The notes beneath the pieces are model-generated. The model did no database searches. It was not told the DNA's origin and saw nothing but the letters and a program-made list of their open reading frames with translations. A program made the position numbers and the translations under genes. Source: Chroococcidiopsis sp. CCMEE 29 (lineage in GTDB: Bacteria; Cyanobacteriota; Cyanobacteriia; Cyanobacteriales; Chroococcidiopsidaceae). Taken from it: 64,000 bases of DNA. Location: positions 3,032,001 through 3,096,000 of the forward strand of contig NZ_CP083761.1 of assembly GCF_023558375.1 (NCBI RefSeq), in the 5' to 3' direction. Below, one piece after another: positions 1-8,651 of the stretch (position 1 is its first letter; every line of letters begins with the position of its first letter).

Positions 1-386
1 GACTGTCCTTGAAGCGGCTCGACTGCTAGATTCGTGTGCAGAATCAGTCCGTTACCGCCATTGCCAATCGGACCATAACCATCCCGTTTGGCAATAATCT
101 GCTTGTAATCGAGATAAGTCGTATCTCCTACAGCCAGCACCACTGGTAGCATGCTAGCCTCCGCCGCCGTCTTCCGGCGATGCGGTTGAGTTAGGAGGTT
201 GAACTGTGCTTTGGGATTGGTCAAAAATTCATCCGCCCGTTTCAGGGGGTTCTCTTCTTGAAAAATCATCGATAAGGCTTGACCAAATCCTACAACTAGC
301 GCTTTACCAATTTCCAGTGCCCGGCGATTCAAACGCTTGTCACCCAATTGACAATCGGCAAAATTCTCGCTCCCCCACCTCTCCAT
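1..386 (-). CDS. IS4-family transposase, N-terminal part (cut by window edge)
   Basis: An open frame runs leftwards from an ATG at 386 to the window edge without a stop, about 128 residues. The start of the protein (ENFADCQLGDKRLNRR) is the hallmark N-terminus of IS4/Tn5-like transposases, which bind DNA with this region. Near the edge, VGDTTYLDY looks like the strand carrying the first catalytic Asp of the DDE domain. The rest of the catalytic domain lies outside the window, so intactness cannot be judged. Its start lies about 70 bp from the truncated tnpB end, which suggests this element landed in or beside the older tnpB element. Family assignment rests on motif recognition. Confidence 0.8.
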   Translation of the reverse strand, partial: MERWGSENFADCQLGDKRLNRRALEIGKALVVGFGQALSMIFQEENPLKRADEFLTNPKAQFNLLTQPHRRKTAAEASMLPVVLAVGDTTYLDYKQIIAKRDGYGPIGNGGNGLILHTNLAVEPLQGQ

Positions 387-457
387 CCTCGTGTCCTCAA
401 CACCCGATTGGCTCACTCTATCGGATACTGGCATTTATTGCCAAAACTTCTACTCCA

Positions 458-1132
458 TCAGCATTTGCAGACTTGTCGGGAAAAGTCAGGTCTAAGCTTG
501 CGACACAACCGTTCAAAATGCTTAGGATTAGCAACATTAACCCCATCGCTAGTAGTAACCAGACTGGTAATACCAGCGTCCAGTCCGACTTTCTTATCGG
601 TTGCTGGCAGTGGTTGAATCGTGTAGTCTTCCACCAACAACGAGACAAACCAGCGCCCAGCCGCATCCAGTCACACAGTTATAGTAGATGGCTCACACTC
701 CTCTGGCAGCAACCGACTCCAGATTATGTTCAGGGGTTGAGTGCATTTAGCCAACCATACCTGCCCATCTCTCCACTTAAAAGCAGAACGAGTAAACTCG
801 GCACTACCACCAGAGCGTTTCTTCTTAAAGCGAGGGAATTTAGCTCGTTTCTTAAAGAAGTTACCAAACGCTGTTTGCAAGTGTCGCAACGTCTGTTGCA
901 AAGGTACACAGCTAACTTCGTTAAGAAACTGCAAATCCTCTTGCTGCTTCCAACTAGTCAACAGTGCCGAAGTTTGTCCGTAGTTAATACTTTCCTGTCG
1001 CTCCTCCCAAGCTTCTCTACGGGAAGCCAACGCTTTGTTATAGACCAATCGCACACAACCCAAAGTACGACGCAAGAGTGTTTCTTGTTCCGGTGTCGGG
1101 GTAAACCTGTAGCGATAGGCTCTTTGTATCAT
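458..1132 (-). pseudogene. tnpB: TnpB (IS200/IS605 accessory nuclease), decayed
   Basis: From the ATG at 1132 the frame reads a typical TnpB N-terminus (YRYRFTPTPEQETLLRR, then FPRFKKKRSGGSAEFTRSAF). An in-frame TGA at 671-673 interrupts it after STITV. The same frame then continues with LDAAGRWFVSLLVEDY and VGLDAGITSLVTTSDG, the RuvC-I strand of TnpB with its catalytic Asp. Soon after NPKHFERL the homology stops and the frame closes at 458. The second half, with the catalytic Glu, the zinc finger and the last Asp, is missing. It is therefore a nonsense-mutated and 3'-truncated copy that should be inactive. The neighbouring IS4-type transposase may have caused the truncation. Confidence 0.88.
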
Positions 1133-1165
1133 GTCTTAGATTATACCACATTCGCAGTAAACCTA

Positions 1166-1552
1166 TACGGAGGCGCGGCTTTCCTCCCCTGCTTGAAAGC
1201 GAGGGGTCTCCAGCCGCGAATATTTGATGATTCAAATTTGAAAGGCACGGGAGTTGAGGAATTGGAAGTTCCTCAGGGATTAACTGTTAAAAAACAGGTT
1301 GGGATTGTCGCCGAAATTTCATAAAACGGTAACGAGGCTTGCTCCAGAGAAAGCTTGCTGCACTGTCTGCCTTGGTCACGAGCGCGAGCTGGGATGGGCA
1401 ATCATTCTCCTCTTCTAGCAAACAAGCGAGAAACAGGCAGCACCAACTGGGGCAGCAGTGGATCGCTGATCGAGCCGTTGCTCCAGATGGTCTGTGGCAA
1501 GTGACCTGCACGGAAGACACTCACCGATTTAGCCTTGAGGTCTACCACCCAC
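1166..1552. repeat. 387-bp tandem duplication, copy 1
   Basis: Positions 1166-1552 are repeated at 1553-1939 with no difference that I could find by reading. The unit joins the hairpin end of an IS200/IS605-type element (1174-1218) to the last 151 bp of the adjacent Uma2 gene. Copy 1 therefore carries an orphan Uma2 C-terminal fragment on the minus strand (1402-1552), with no start of its own. Confidence 0.97.
1174..1218. mobile_element. IS200/IS605-type end hairpin (copy 1)
   Basis: The arms CGCGGCT and AGCCGCG enclose an inner stem CCCCT/AGGGG, and the sequence resembles the subterminal hairpins of cyanobacterial IS605-type elements. It lies just upstream of the decayed tnpB start, so it probably marks that element's left end. 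An identical copy sits at 1561-1605. Confidence 0.6.
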
Positions 1553-1939
1553 TACGGAGGCGCGGCTTTCCTCCCCTGCTTGAAAGCGAGGGGTCTCCAG
1601 CCGCGAATATTTGATGATTCAAATTTGAAAGGCACGGGAGTTGAGGAATTGGAAGTTCCTCAGGGATTAACTGTTAAAAAACAGGTTGGGATTGTCGCCG
1701 AAATTTCATAAAACGGTAACGAGGCTTGCTCCAGAGAAAGCTTGCTGCACTGTCTGCCTTGGTCACGAGCGCGAGCTGGGATGGGCAATCATTCTCCTCT
1801 TCTAGCAAACAAGCGAGAAACAGGCAGCACCAACTGGGGCAGCAGTGGATCGCTGATCGAGCCGTTGCTCCAGATGGTCTGTGGCAAGTGACCTGCACGG
1901 AAGACACTCACCGATTTAGCCTTGAGGTCTACCACCCAC
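1553..1939. repeat. 387-bp tandem duplication, copy 2
   Basis: Direct repeat of 1166-1552, immediately adjacent, beginning TACGGAGGCG. Its right part is the true 3' end of the Uma2 gene, so this copy is continuous with the intact gene, and copy 1 is the added segment as seen from the gene side. Perfect identity implies a recent event or ongoing homogenisation. Confidence 0.97.
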
Positions 1940-2349
1940 AGGCGATCTACTCCAGCCAACAAATAATCCGTTGACTTCTCGGTCATGCCGCCAAAGGTTT
2001 GACCAGGAGAAATAATTTCCACAACTAACTCGGGAATTCCTGGGCAAGGTCCCTCTCCATCCCAATCTGCCGGAATTCTATTAGAGGAAATGTAAGTCAA
2101 GTCTGGTACTGGAGCCCAATCAACGCCATTACGTTTCAGGGCAACTGTCCACTCTGGGTTGACTTCACCCTGAGCTGTCTGTTCACACCAATCATCGATC
2201 AGTCTCAGTAGTCGCTTTTGAGTGCGACTGTGAGGGCTAGTTGGAGCCATTTTAGGGATAAGCTCTCCATCAACAAGTTCGAACTGATCGTTGCTCTCTG
2301 ACAAATCCAAAAACTCTTGCAGGCTAAGTTTACTAGCGGTGCGACTCAT
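1789..2349 (-). CDS. Uma2-family (DUF820) putative endonuclease
   Basis: This 186-residue protein belongs to the Uma2/DUF820 family, which has a PD-(D/E)XK-like restriction endonuclease fold and is greatly expanded in cyanobacteria; its substrates are mostly unknown. Visible family features are the N-terminal FLDLSESNDQFELVDGEL, the central PVPDLTYIS, and the core PELVVEIISPGQT followed by TDYLLAGVDRLWVVD. Length and C-terminus are normal for the family. The last 50 codons lie inside copy 2 of the 387-bp duplication. A GCGATCGC site sits just upstream of the start. Confidence 0.9.
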   Translation of the reverse strand: MSRTASKLSLQEFLDLSESNDQFELVDGELIPKMAPTSPHSRTQKRLLRLIDDWCEQTAQGEVNPEWTVALKRNGVDWAPVPDLTYISSNRIPADWDGEGPCPGIPELVVEIISPGQTFGGMTEKSTDYLLAGVDRLWVVDLKAKSVSVFRAGHLPQTIWSNGSISDPLLPQLVLPVSRLFARRGE

Positions 2350-2675
2350 AGCGATCGCCGTTAATTTTGCTCGGTTGCTCTAATTGCCTATAGCTGATTG
2401 GAAAAAGCACTACCAGCGCACGCCCCTAAGAATAAACTGATAAGAAATGACGCCATTTGAAAGCCGCGTTGTTAAGTCATTAAGGGTGAGGGTAGACTAT
2501 TCAATCTCTTCAGGAAAATTTATTTAGCTTACCACTTCTTCAGTTTTTGCAACACAACCCTTATCTAGGTCTACAACCTCCAGCAGTAAGCCATTACCAG
2601 CTACGATAGTTGGAGCTCAGCTCCTTAGATAGGTTCGCGTTGACGAGTTTGATAAATCCCACAGCTAACTCGATA
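2350..2675. other. intergenic, no gene seen
   Basis: This 326-bp stretch separates the Uma2 gene from the 3' end of the pPIWI-RE gene. I see no convincing reading frame, RNA gene or element end. It would hold the promoter of the Uma2 gene and any terminator of the island. Confidence 0.5.
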
Positions 2676-3512
2676 CTACTCTGGAGAAGCAAAATCCTCA
2701 TCCTTAAGGGAGATCGCATAATCCCTGGTATGTTTAGCATAAGGGAAAGGAAAAGGCAAAGAAGTTGTTCCAGAAAAATAGGCCCAGCGGTTTCTGAGTT
2801 TTTCTAGAAATCTAATCAACGCCAAAGTCTCGATCCTGGAATGAACCACGTCGTATTCCAGCAGCGGCGGATTACCAGCAGGACTTTTGCCGTTATCTAG
2901 CCGAGATTGATTCACCCTTAAAAGGTCTTGTTCAGTGTTTAGCGTTTCTCTTAACCTCAAATAAATCTCTTGTTTGGGATCGTCGCAAACATTTTTCCAA
3001 GCATACAAACCATAATGGCGACTACCAGGGTTTTTTCCTATAGGATTCCAAGGAGGCGTTTCTAAGGTGCTACCTTTTGTTAGACAACGAACAATATGCA
3101 AGCGCTTTTGACGCTCTTGTAACTGGATATGTCTTCTAAGTTCACTAGGAAGCTCCCCACACCTTAAATTAGGGTTTTGCAACCACTTAAAAGTTGAGCG
3201 TGCATTCTGTCCATCCATGATTAAGAGGACATGAGGCTTAGTTTCATTTTCTATGGAAGTGACTAAACAGTCGTTTAAACAGCTAGCTAAAAATTGGTTT
3301 AACAACCTTTGGTTGCGTTCTTCTTCTTCCGTTTCTTCTGTACTTAAGTTTTCTTCACCAAAATTTTCATAAAGTTGAGAATCCCAATTCTCTGTTAAAA
3401 GATGATTGTAAATTTCCCATGATGAAACCCATCCCCTATTACCTCTGTTTTGATTTTTCAGAGAAGGTGTTGTAAATTCTACTTCTCCCGCAACAGGATT
3501 AACTCTGACCAC
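2676..3512 (-). CDS. pPIWI-RE protein, C-terminal RNase H/PIWI part (after a frameshift)
   Basis: This frame encodes the C-terminal part of a pPIWI-RE protein, a prokaryotic PIWI family named for conserved Arg and Glu residues. LLIMDGQNAR (Asp100, Arg105 of this frame) fits the first RNase H strand with the family Arg, and PPLLEYDVVH (Glu219) fits the conserved Glu region; HYGLYAWKN lies between. The frame has no natural start: upstream it stays open through RRTSTTTWSRLPSLVVVVVRVNP, joining the 603-codon frame at about 3570 if one base is restored. Together the two parts make about 900 residues, the expected family length. Family knowledge suggests nucleic-acid-guided defence with a helicase and a nuclease. 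Confidence 0.82.
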   Translation of the reverse strand: MVRVNPVAGEVEFTTPSLKNQNRGNRGWVSSWEIYNHLLTENWDSQLYENFGEENLSTEETEEEERNQRLLNQFLASCLNDCLVTSIENETKPHVLLIMDGQNARSTFKWLQNPNLRCGELPSELRRHIQLQERQKRLHIVRCLTKGSTLETPPWNPIGKNPGSRHYGLYAWKNVCDDPKQEIYLRLRETLNTEQDLLRVNQSRLDNGKSPAGNPPLLEYDVVHSRIETLALIRFLEKLRNRWAYFSGTTSLPFPFPYAKHTRDYAISLKDEDFASPE

Positions 3513-3568
3513 TACTACAACGAGAGATGGTAATCTCGACCAAGTTGTTGTTGAAGTGCGACGTATAA

Positions 3569-5374
3569 CTAAATTCGCGTAGGAACAGAATCATCTTCTT
3601 TAATAAAATACTGCTCTGGTAAAACTCCTGCTTGTGATAATAAATCGGCAACAGAATTTTTGACGCGAGATTCGTCTGCGTCTTGTTCTTCATCCCCTTC
3701 TAAAGGATGAATTCTTTGATTGACATAACCGATCTGCATCAAGGCAATTTTAGATGCTTGGTAGGGATCGCCATTTTCAGGATAAAAGTTTGGCTGAAAA
3801 ATTTCTAAAATAGCTCCACTCCGTCCTACAGGTTGTGGTAAAACTCTTTTGAATAACTTAATTCTTTCTTTGGCTGCTTCTATTGCTCTTGCGTCTGAAA
3901 TTCTATTTACATCTTCCAAATTCAGCGGTTTGACTAATTCTCTTCCATCTAGAGTTTGAATTCTTATCCGAAATAAATCACCCAGTTCGCTAGCGTATTC
4001 AACTGTCCTCATCATTCCTAAAGAAGTCTCGGTTTCAAAAACTTCTACTTCTCGATTCAACTGGAGAACAGCGCGTATTTCTTCAATTAATTTGTCTGTT
4101 GTCCTGGGGTATATGTAAAGAATTAGAAGAGTCTCTAGTGGAAAGCGAGACATAAATAAACTTCTACTCGCTACCGAGGGACGATGCATAAAAACATTTG
4201 ATTTTTCTCGATTTTCTGAAGAGATACATTGAATTTTGTTAATAGGGATAGGGACTATTTCGCCAGCAGATCTTAAAGGTAAATGTTGTGCGATATGAGC
4301 ATTTAATGTTCCTATATCTTTGATAGCCACTCCAGGCTTGCAAGGATGTTTGCCTAAGCGGGAATGGTAAGCGATCGCTGTTATGAGACCTTCAGGATTA
4401 CCTTCCCAACTGCCAGGTAGTGAATTAGATGCAATGTCTACAGCACTGGGTAGATAGTTTGTGTCTCGAATCAGTTGTGACAATGCTCTGTGCAGATAAG
4501 GAACTTCTCCTCCACGATATAGTTTGATTGGGATAACACTTAGCTCTTGTTCTTCCCCATCAAGCCAGCGAAATCGATTCCCAGCATAAACGGTAACGCC
4601 ACTTCCAGGAACTCTATTAGGACTCTCATTGTTTGCAAGCCATAAAGGATATGTTAGCCATCTTCTTACCCCAAGTCCGCAGTAAATAAGAGGCGCTGTT
4701 CTCCCTTGCAAAGTACGCAATCTAATTTGAATAACAAAAGAAATATATCTAGGAAATCTACTATTACTATCGCCTGTAGCTCTTGGTGAAAAAGATATCA
4801 AATCGGCTCCCGGCCCGCAAGTAGCCACGCGGTAAAAATTTAAAGGTTGCTGCTCGGTGGTAAACTGAATTTGCCGATTTGCGTCAAACAGCCTAGCCAA
4901 ATAATTTGGAATTGCCTGGTAGAGGATGTCATCAGGAGGTAGTTCACGATTGAAATTAAGGGGAACATCTGCATAGTTCCATTCAACGTCTCTTACTCTG
5001 TCTAGAAAATCCTCTACACAATCAGACCCTAACGAACAGTTAAACTCTTCTCTCAACCATTCTCTTACCAAAAAACCTAAATTTTCGAGCGCTGCTAGTG
5101 TTGGCTGTTGTGTTGTGTAAAGCCAGGTTCCCCCACGACTCCAACTTCCTGGGACAGTATGAAAAGTTGAGTTCCATGCAGCTACTACCAGCGGATTTAA
5201 TGACCGGACTGGTGGAGATGAGTTTCTGTTTCGCATTCTGGCTAATTGCCATGCTACATCAATGTATTCTTGAGGAGGAGTAATTGAGTAAATTTCTTGA
5301 TTTATCGCTTCGGTAAGTTCCCAAGCTCCCAAATCAATCGGCTTAGTTTGATACCAGTTGCTTTTATTTGTCAT
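3569..5374 (-). CDS. pPIWI-RE protein, N-terminal X (DUF3962) and MID-like part
   Basis: This is the first two-thirds of the pPIWI-RE protein. I take the ATG at 5374 (MTNKSNWYQTKP) as the start; it overlaps the helicase stop by 11 nt, so translation is probably coupled. The first 400 residues match the family X domain (DUF3962) in character, for example GSWEGNPEGLITAIAYHSRLG and HRPSVASRSLF, and the later part would hold the MID-like domain. The frame ends at a TAG (3569-3571) right after SVPTRI, while the homologous protein continues in another frame. A single lost base near CGAATTTAG explains this. Without recoding, the product would lack the RNase H domain. Confidence 0.82.
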   Translation of the reverse strand: MTNKSNWYQTKPIDLGAWELTEAINQEIYSITPPQEYIDVAWQLARMRNRNSSPPVRSLNPLVVAAWNSTFHTVPGSWSRGGTWLYTTQQPTLAALENLGFLVREWLREEFNCSLGSDCVEDFLDRVRDVEWNYADVPLNFNRELPPDDILYQAIPNYLARLFDANRQIQFTTEQQPLNFYRVATCGPGADLISFSPRATGDSNSRFPRYISFVIQIRLRTLQGRTAPLIYCGLGVRRWLTYPLWLANNESPNRVPGSGVTVYAGNRFRWLDGEEQELSVIPIKLYRGGEVPYLHRALSQLIRDTNYLPSAVDIASNSLPGSWEGNPEGLITAIAYHSRLGKHPCKPGVAIKDIGTLNAHIAQHLPLRSAGEIVPIPINKIQCISSENREKSNVFMHRPSVASRSLFMSRFPLETLLILYIYPRTTDKLIEEIRAVLQLNREVEVFETETSLGMMRTVEYASELGDLFRIRIQTLDGRELVKPLNLEDVNRISDARAIEAAKERIKLFKRVLPQPVGRSGAILEIFQPNFYPENGDPYQASKIALMQIGYVNQRIHPLEGDEEQDADESRVKNSVADLLSQAGVLPEQYFIKEDDSVPTRI

Positions 5375-6920
5375 ACACAAGAAAGTCTGTTTCTTTCAGT
5401 AGGCATAAAAATATTCTCCATAATTCTCTTGCTATTGTGACTTCCCAAGGAGTATCAGAACTCATCCAAAATTCAAGTGTTTTGATAATCGCAACCAGGA
5501 GCGAACTTGTTTCATCATCTTGGTTATTATCTGCGGACTGGGGAGCAAAGCTTTTGTCGAGCCAGTGAACATTTATCGGCACATTACCCCTTACACCTAT
5601 ACCAATAACTTGCCAAATAGAAACAACTTGGTTAGCGCATAATGCCAATCGTTCTTGGCGATTTAAGTCACTAAAATACACAGTTTTGCTAGTTAGCTTC
5701 ATTAACTCAATCCACGCTTCACGGGCAAAATAATCTCCCTGCATCTGTAATGAAGAATATTGATGAATTGGTTGATTTGGCTCAAATTGTTGTAATGCCC
5801 AACTATTGAGTCCCTTCACAACTTCATCCCAATCATGGGGAACTGGCATAGGTCGCTTGATAAATAAAATCGTACCAAAGGCAGCTTTTTTTTCATCATT
5901 GAGGGGATTATGACCCCTTTCCATTGCGCCTAATACTCCTATAAGTAACTGAATAATTGATTCAGCTACTTTGTCAATTTCCCCTCGCTTCAAGCCAGGA
6001 TACAAATGGTCGCGATTATCTGCGTCTCGACGTAATGGTTGAATAGCATTAACATCGCCCACAGGATGAGGATAGCGCGATCGCAATTCTTGTATAATCC
6101 ACTCAGCCTGGTCATAGCTTCCGGTAACTCCCAAGATTCTTTCTCTGTCTGACCAAAGCGCTGGTTCTTGCTGTGCTAAATCTTTCAGTTCTTCAAAGCG
6201 ATCGTCTAAGAAATTTGGATACAATCCAGTAATCGCCTTTGCCATTTCCCGGTAAGCCTTTTCAGTTTTGTGTTGTGGAACGCCAGAAATAGTGATATGT
6301 TTACCTTTTTCATTTAGTTGAGGAGAAAAGACAAACTTCCCTTGCAAAATGGGGTCAGTGGGTGATTTTGATTTGAGTAGTAAACTGGGACGAATCGGAA
6401 TATGAAAAGCACTGCTTCCGGGTGCATAACTGGTTCCCGATACTAAAACTGTATGGGCGCTATCCCAGCCGTCAATTTCCAGCAACTTGTCAAAATTTAA
6501 CAACAAGCTTTCCCCTACACCTAAATATCGGAAGTATTTCAGAATTCCACCTCCCTCTTTGTTGGGATAGTACAAGAAACCTAAAAGGTTTCCAACAGGA
6601 GATTCAGGAATCATTGCTAGATACTCTTTTAGCGGTCTTTGAATTAACGGAAAAGCATTATTGTCAAAGGCTTGTAACTTTAAATACGCAACCTTATTGT
6701 CTACTAACTTTTGAAGGTTATCGCTTAAAATTGCCAGTAAAATTCCAAATCTAAACTTTTCCAGTAATTCATCTAAACTCTCGCTTGGACAAAACAAGCC
6801 TTTTTTATGAAGCCAATCTAAACACCAAATCCGCAAGTCATCTACAGCTAAATTGCTCGTTCCTAATAAAATTAATTCACGAGCAATGTTGGCAATTTCA
6901 CCTCCTTTTCGTCTATCCAA
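5364..6920 (-). CDS. pPIWI-RE island DinG-like helicase, C-terminal part (after a frameshift)
   Basis: This frame gives the second half of the island helicase. VSGTSYAPGSSAFHIPIRPSL and the later TILFIKRPMPVPHDWDEVVKG and GIGVRGNVPINVHWLDKSFAP fit the second RecA domain and extension of the DinG-related family. The nominal start is a TTG at 6920, but that codon lies inside the preceding frame. Reading FIDNLWIDEKGGEIANIARELI across the join needs one extra A in the AAAA run near 6910, so the start is probably not genuine. The stop overlaps the pPIWI-RE start. The function inferred from the family is unwinding of target or invader nucleic acid for the PIWI and nuclease partners. Confidence 0.78.
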   Translation of the reverse strand: MDRRKGGEIANIARELILLGTSNLAVDDLRIWCLDWLHKKGLFCPSESLDELLEKFRFGILLAILSDNLQKLVDNKVAYLKLQAFDNNAFPLIQRPLKEYLAMIPESPVGNLLGFLYYPNKEGGGILKYFRYLGVGESLLLNFDKLLEIDGWDSAHTVLVSGTSYAPGSSAFHIPIRPSLLLKSKSPTDPILQGKFVFSPQLNEKGKHITISGVPQHKTEKAYREMAKAITGLYPNFLDDRFEELKDLAQQEPALWSDRERILGVTGSYDQAEWIIQELRSRYPHPVGDVNAIQPLRRDADNRDHLYPGLKRGEIDKVAESIIQLLIGVLGAMERGHNPLNDEKKAAFGTILFIKRPMPVPHDWDEVVKGLNSWALQQFEPNQPIHQYSSLQMQGDYFAREAWIELMKLTSKTVYFSDLNRQERLALCANQVVSIWQVIGIGVRGNVPINVHWLDKSFAPQSADNNQDDETSSLLVAIIKTLEFWMSSDTPWEVTIARELWRIFLCLLKETDFLVYDK

Positions 6921-7783
6921 AGGTTATCAATAAATAGTTTCAATTCATTAAAGATTGCTCGAAATGAATCTTTATCTACTATGCCAGAGCGATCTAGCAG
7001 TTCTTGCACTATCCTTGAAAAAATACCATAACTGTGAAAAGTTATTCGTTCCAACCAATCTACTAACAGTGGATTACTATTTAATTGCCTGTACAGTGGA
7101 GGGATAGTTAATTCAACCAGGTTGTAACAAGCAGCAAACTTCTCCCAAGATTTATATTTGGTTTGAGGTCGATGAGAATCATTGAATTTACTGATTTCTA
7201 TACCAGTCTGATTAATTAAACTATCTTTCGACGCAATTAAGTTGGCATCTGGGGCAAACACACTATTTAATCTGCCCTTCATTAAGTCAGCTTCATCAAC
7301 AAATAAAAACTCGCATTCTCTAGCAACAAATTCTGCAAAGCGAATGTTATCAAGCGATACACTTCTAGGAACTTCGGTATGAACAAAGCTTTCTGGCGTT
7401 AATACCCACACCAACCCTTCAGCAATGTCACGTTCTATTTGGTGTCGAGGGCAAGTATAGTAATAAGGACAGGTGCTATCTACATTTGATTTCTTTTTGG
7501 CATTTGGCTCTTTTTGATAAAGTTTGTGGCAAGGTTCTTCGCCAAAATCCCAAATGTTGTCACCTTTAACATGATAAAGCAGAGGACATGATTCATTGAA
7601 CCATTCCCTTACTGGATGTATCGCCCCTTGTGCTACATCACTTCCTATGGCTTGAAGTATAGGCTTACTAATTTTCTCTAAGTGTTCTACTCGGTTTTGA
7701 CCTAGTATTGGTGCCGCAGGAATTCCTAAAAGATGTTTGAAAATACTAGCTTTTTTGACTGCTGAAACTACATCGCTGACCAT
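6872..7783 (-). CDS. pPIWI-RE island DinG-like helicase, N-terminal ATPase part
   Basis: This carries the first RecA domain. The frame stays open upstream of the first ATG (7783) to about 7955 and there encodes a P-loop, GLLNVGKSTF, so the ATG is not the true start. Downstream, FLFVDEADLMKG is a DEAD-type Walker B. Between them are spaced cysteines (CPLLYHV, EEPCHKL, CPYYYTCPRH), as in Fe-S cluster helicases of the XPD/DinG group. The frame ends at 6872 with a scrambled tail (KEVKLPTLLVN) caused by the next one-base shift. It links upstream to the 7927-8649 frame through a similar shift near 7955. Confidence 0.8.
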   Translation of the reverse strand: MVSDVVSAVKKASIFKHLLGIPAAPILGQNRVEHLEKISKPILQAIGSDVAQGAIHPVREWFNESCPLLYHVKGDNIWDFGEEPCHKLYQKEPNAKKKSNVDSTCPYYYTCPRHQIERDIAEGLVWVLTPESFVHTEVPRSVSLDNIRFAEFVARECEFLFVDEADLMKGRLNSVFAPDANLIASKDSLINQTGIEISKFNDSHRPQTKYKSWEKFAACYNLVELTIPPLYRQLNSNPLLVDWLERITFHSYGIFSRIVQELLDRSGIVDKDSFRAIFNELKLFIDNLWIDEKEVKLPTLLVN

Positions 7784-7926
7784 TAATGCACAGCGTTTGG
7801 CATTTTTACCTCTAGAGACTAAATTAAAAATAACGACATCAATAAATGTTGATTTACCTACATTTAACAGCCCAACAATATGCTCTAATTGATCTAGAGT
7901 GAAAATAGTATCTTCTGAAAAATCGT

Positions 7927-8649
7927 TTAAAGACTGGTTGTAAACATATAAAGCGATATCCCGAAACGTTCGTAGTATTTCAAATCTGTTCCGAGCTGTG
8001 CCAGTCGGCGATCCATTTCTTTTGCACTTAATAAAAGCGACTTGAAGGTAAAAGTATAAGCTGGATTAGAGTGAATTCGAGTTCTGACAAAGGGAACGAT
8101 TAAATTTTTAGGTAAATTTAATACAGTTTGAGGAAGAGTGATAACAACAGGTTCTTCTTTTCCTTCAATTTGAGCTAGCCATCGTCCTTGTCTCGCTAAC
8201 TTTACCTCTCGTTGCTTAACTGCGGGAGATGCCCGCAGGACATGACTATATGCACGGTATCGATAGTCATAGGCATATTGTTTGAAAGCAGGAATTTGTT
8301 CAGCCTCAGCTAAATCAAAAGCTTTGAGATCATCGGGAATGTCTTTAATGTATTCATTTAGATAAGATTCCCAATCACTACCTTTGTATTCCAGTAGATA
8401 AAATCTAGCTATTTTACAAGTCAGCCATCTATTTCCAATTGCTGGAAAACGATATCCTGAGATTAAATGTCTGACTTCTGTTGCGGGTTGTGTAGGTGCT
8501 ACTTGCAAAAGCAGGGATAAACCTAACTCCACATGAACAATTAACCTCGCTATTCTTCCTCTTTCTTCTTCTGCCCATCTTTGAACTACATCAGGGTCTT
8601 GCTTCAATTGTTTTACTAAATTTTGACACCAATCGGTTGTATCTCTCAT
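7927..8649 (-). CDS. pPIWI-RE island Z-type domain, N-terminus of the helicase gene
   Basis: This 240-codon frame starts with an ATG 2 nt after the upstream nuclease stop, a typical coupled arrangement. The all-helical protein (CQNLVKQLKQDPDVVQRW, then a basic segment KQREVKLARQGRWLAQIEG) has no enzymatic motif. It fits the accessory Z domain described at the front of helicases in pPIWI-RE islands. The true protein probably continues as YYERF-RDIALYVYNQSLNDF into the helicase frame if one base is restored near 7955; the present frame ends shortly after in FTTSL. Intact, the fused gene would be about 1,095 codons. Confidence 0.65.
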   Translation of the reverse strand: MRDTTDWCQNLVKQLKQDPDVVQRWAEEERGRIARLIVHVELGLSLLLQVAPTQPATEVRHLISGYRFPAIGNRWLTCKIARFYLLEYKGSDWESYLNEYIKDIPDDLKAFDLAEAEQIPAFKQYAYDYRYRAYSHVLRASPAVKQREVKLARQGRWLAQIEGKEEPVVITLPQTVLNLPKNLIVPFVRTRIHSNPAYTFTFKSLLLSAKEMDRRLAQLGTDLKYYERFGISLYMFTTSL

Positions 8650-8651
8650 TT

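Noticed and set aside
206-1324. A 372-codon plus-strand frame across the left end
   Set aside because: It is antisense to the IS4 transposase and tnpB remnants, both of which have clear protein motifs; the plus-strand product has no recognisable sequence.
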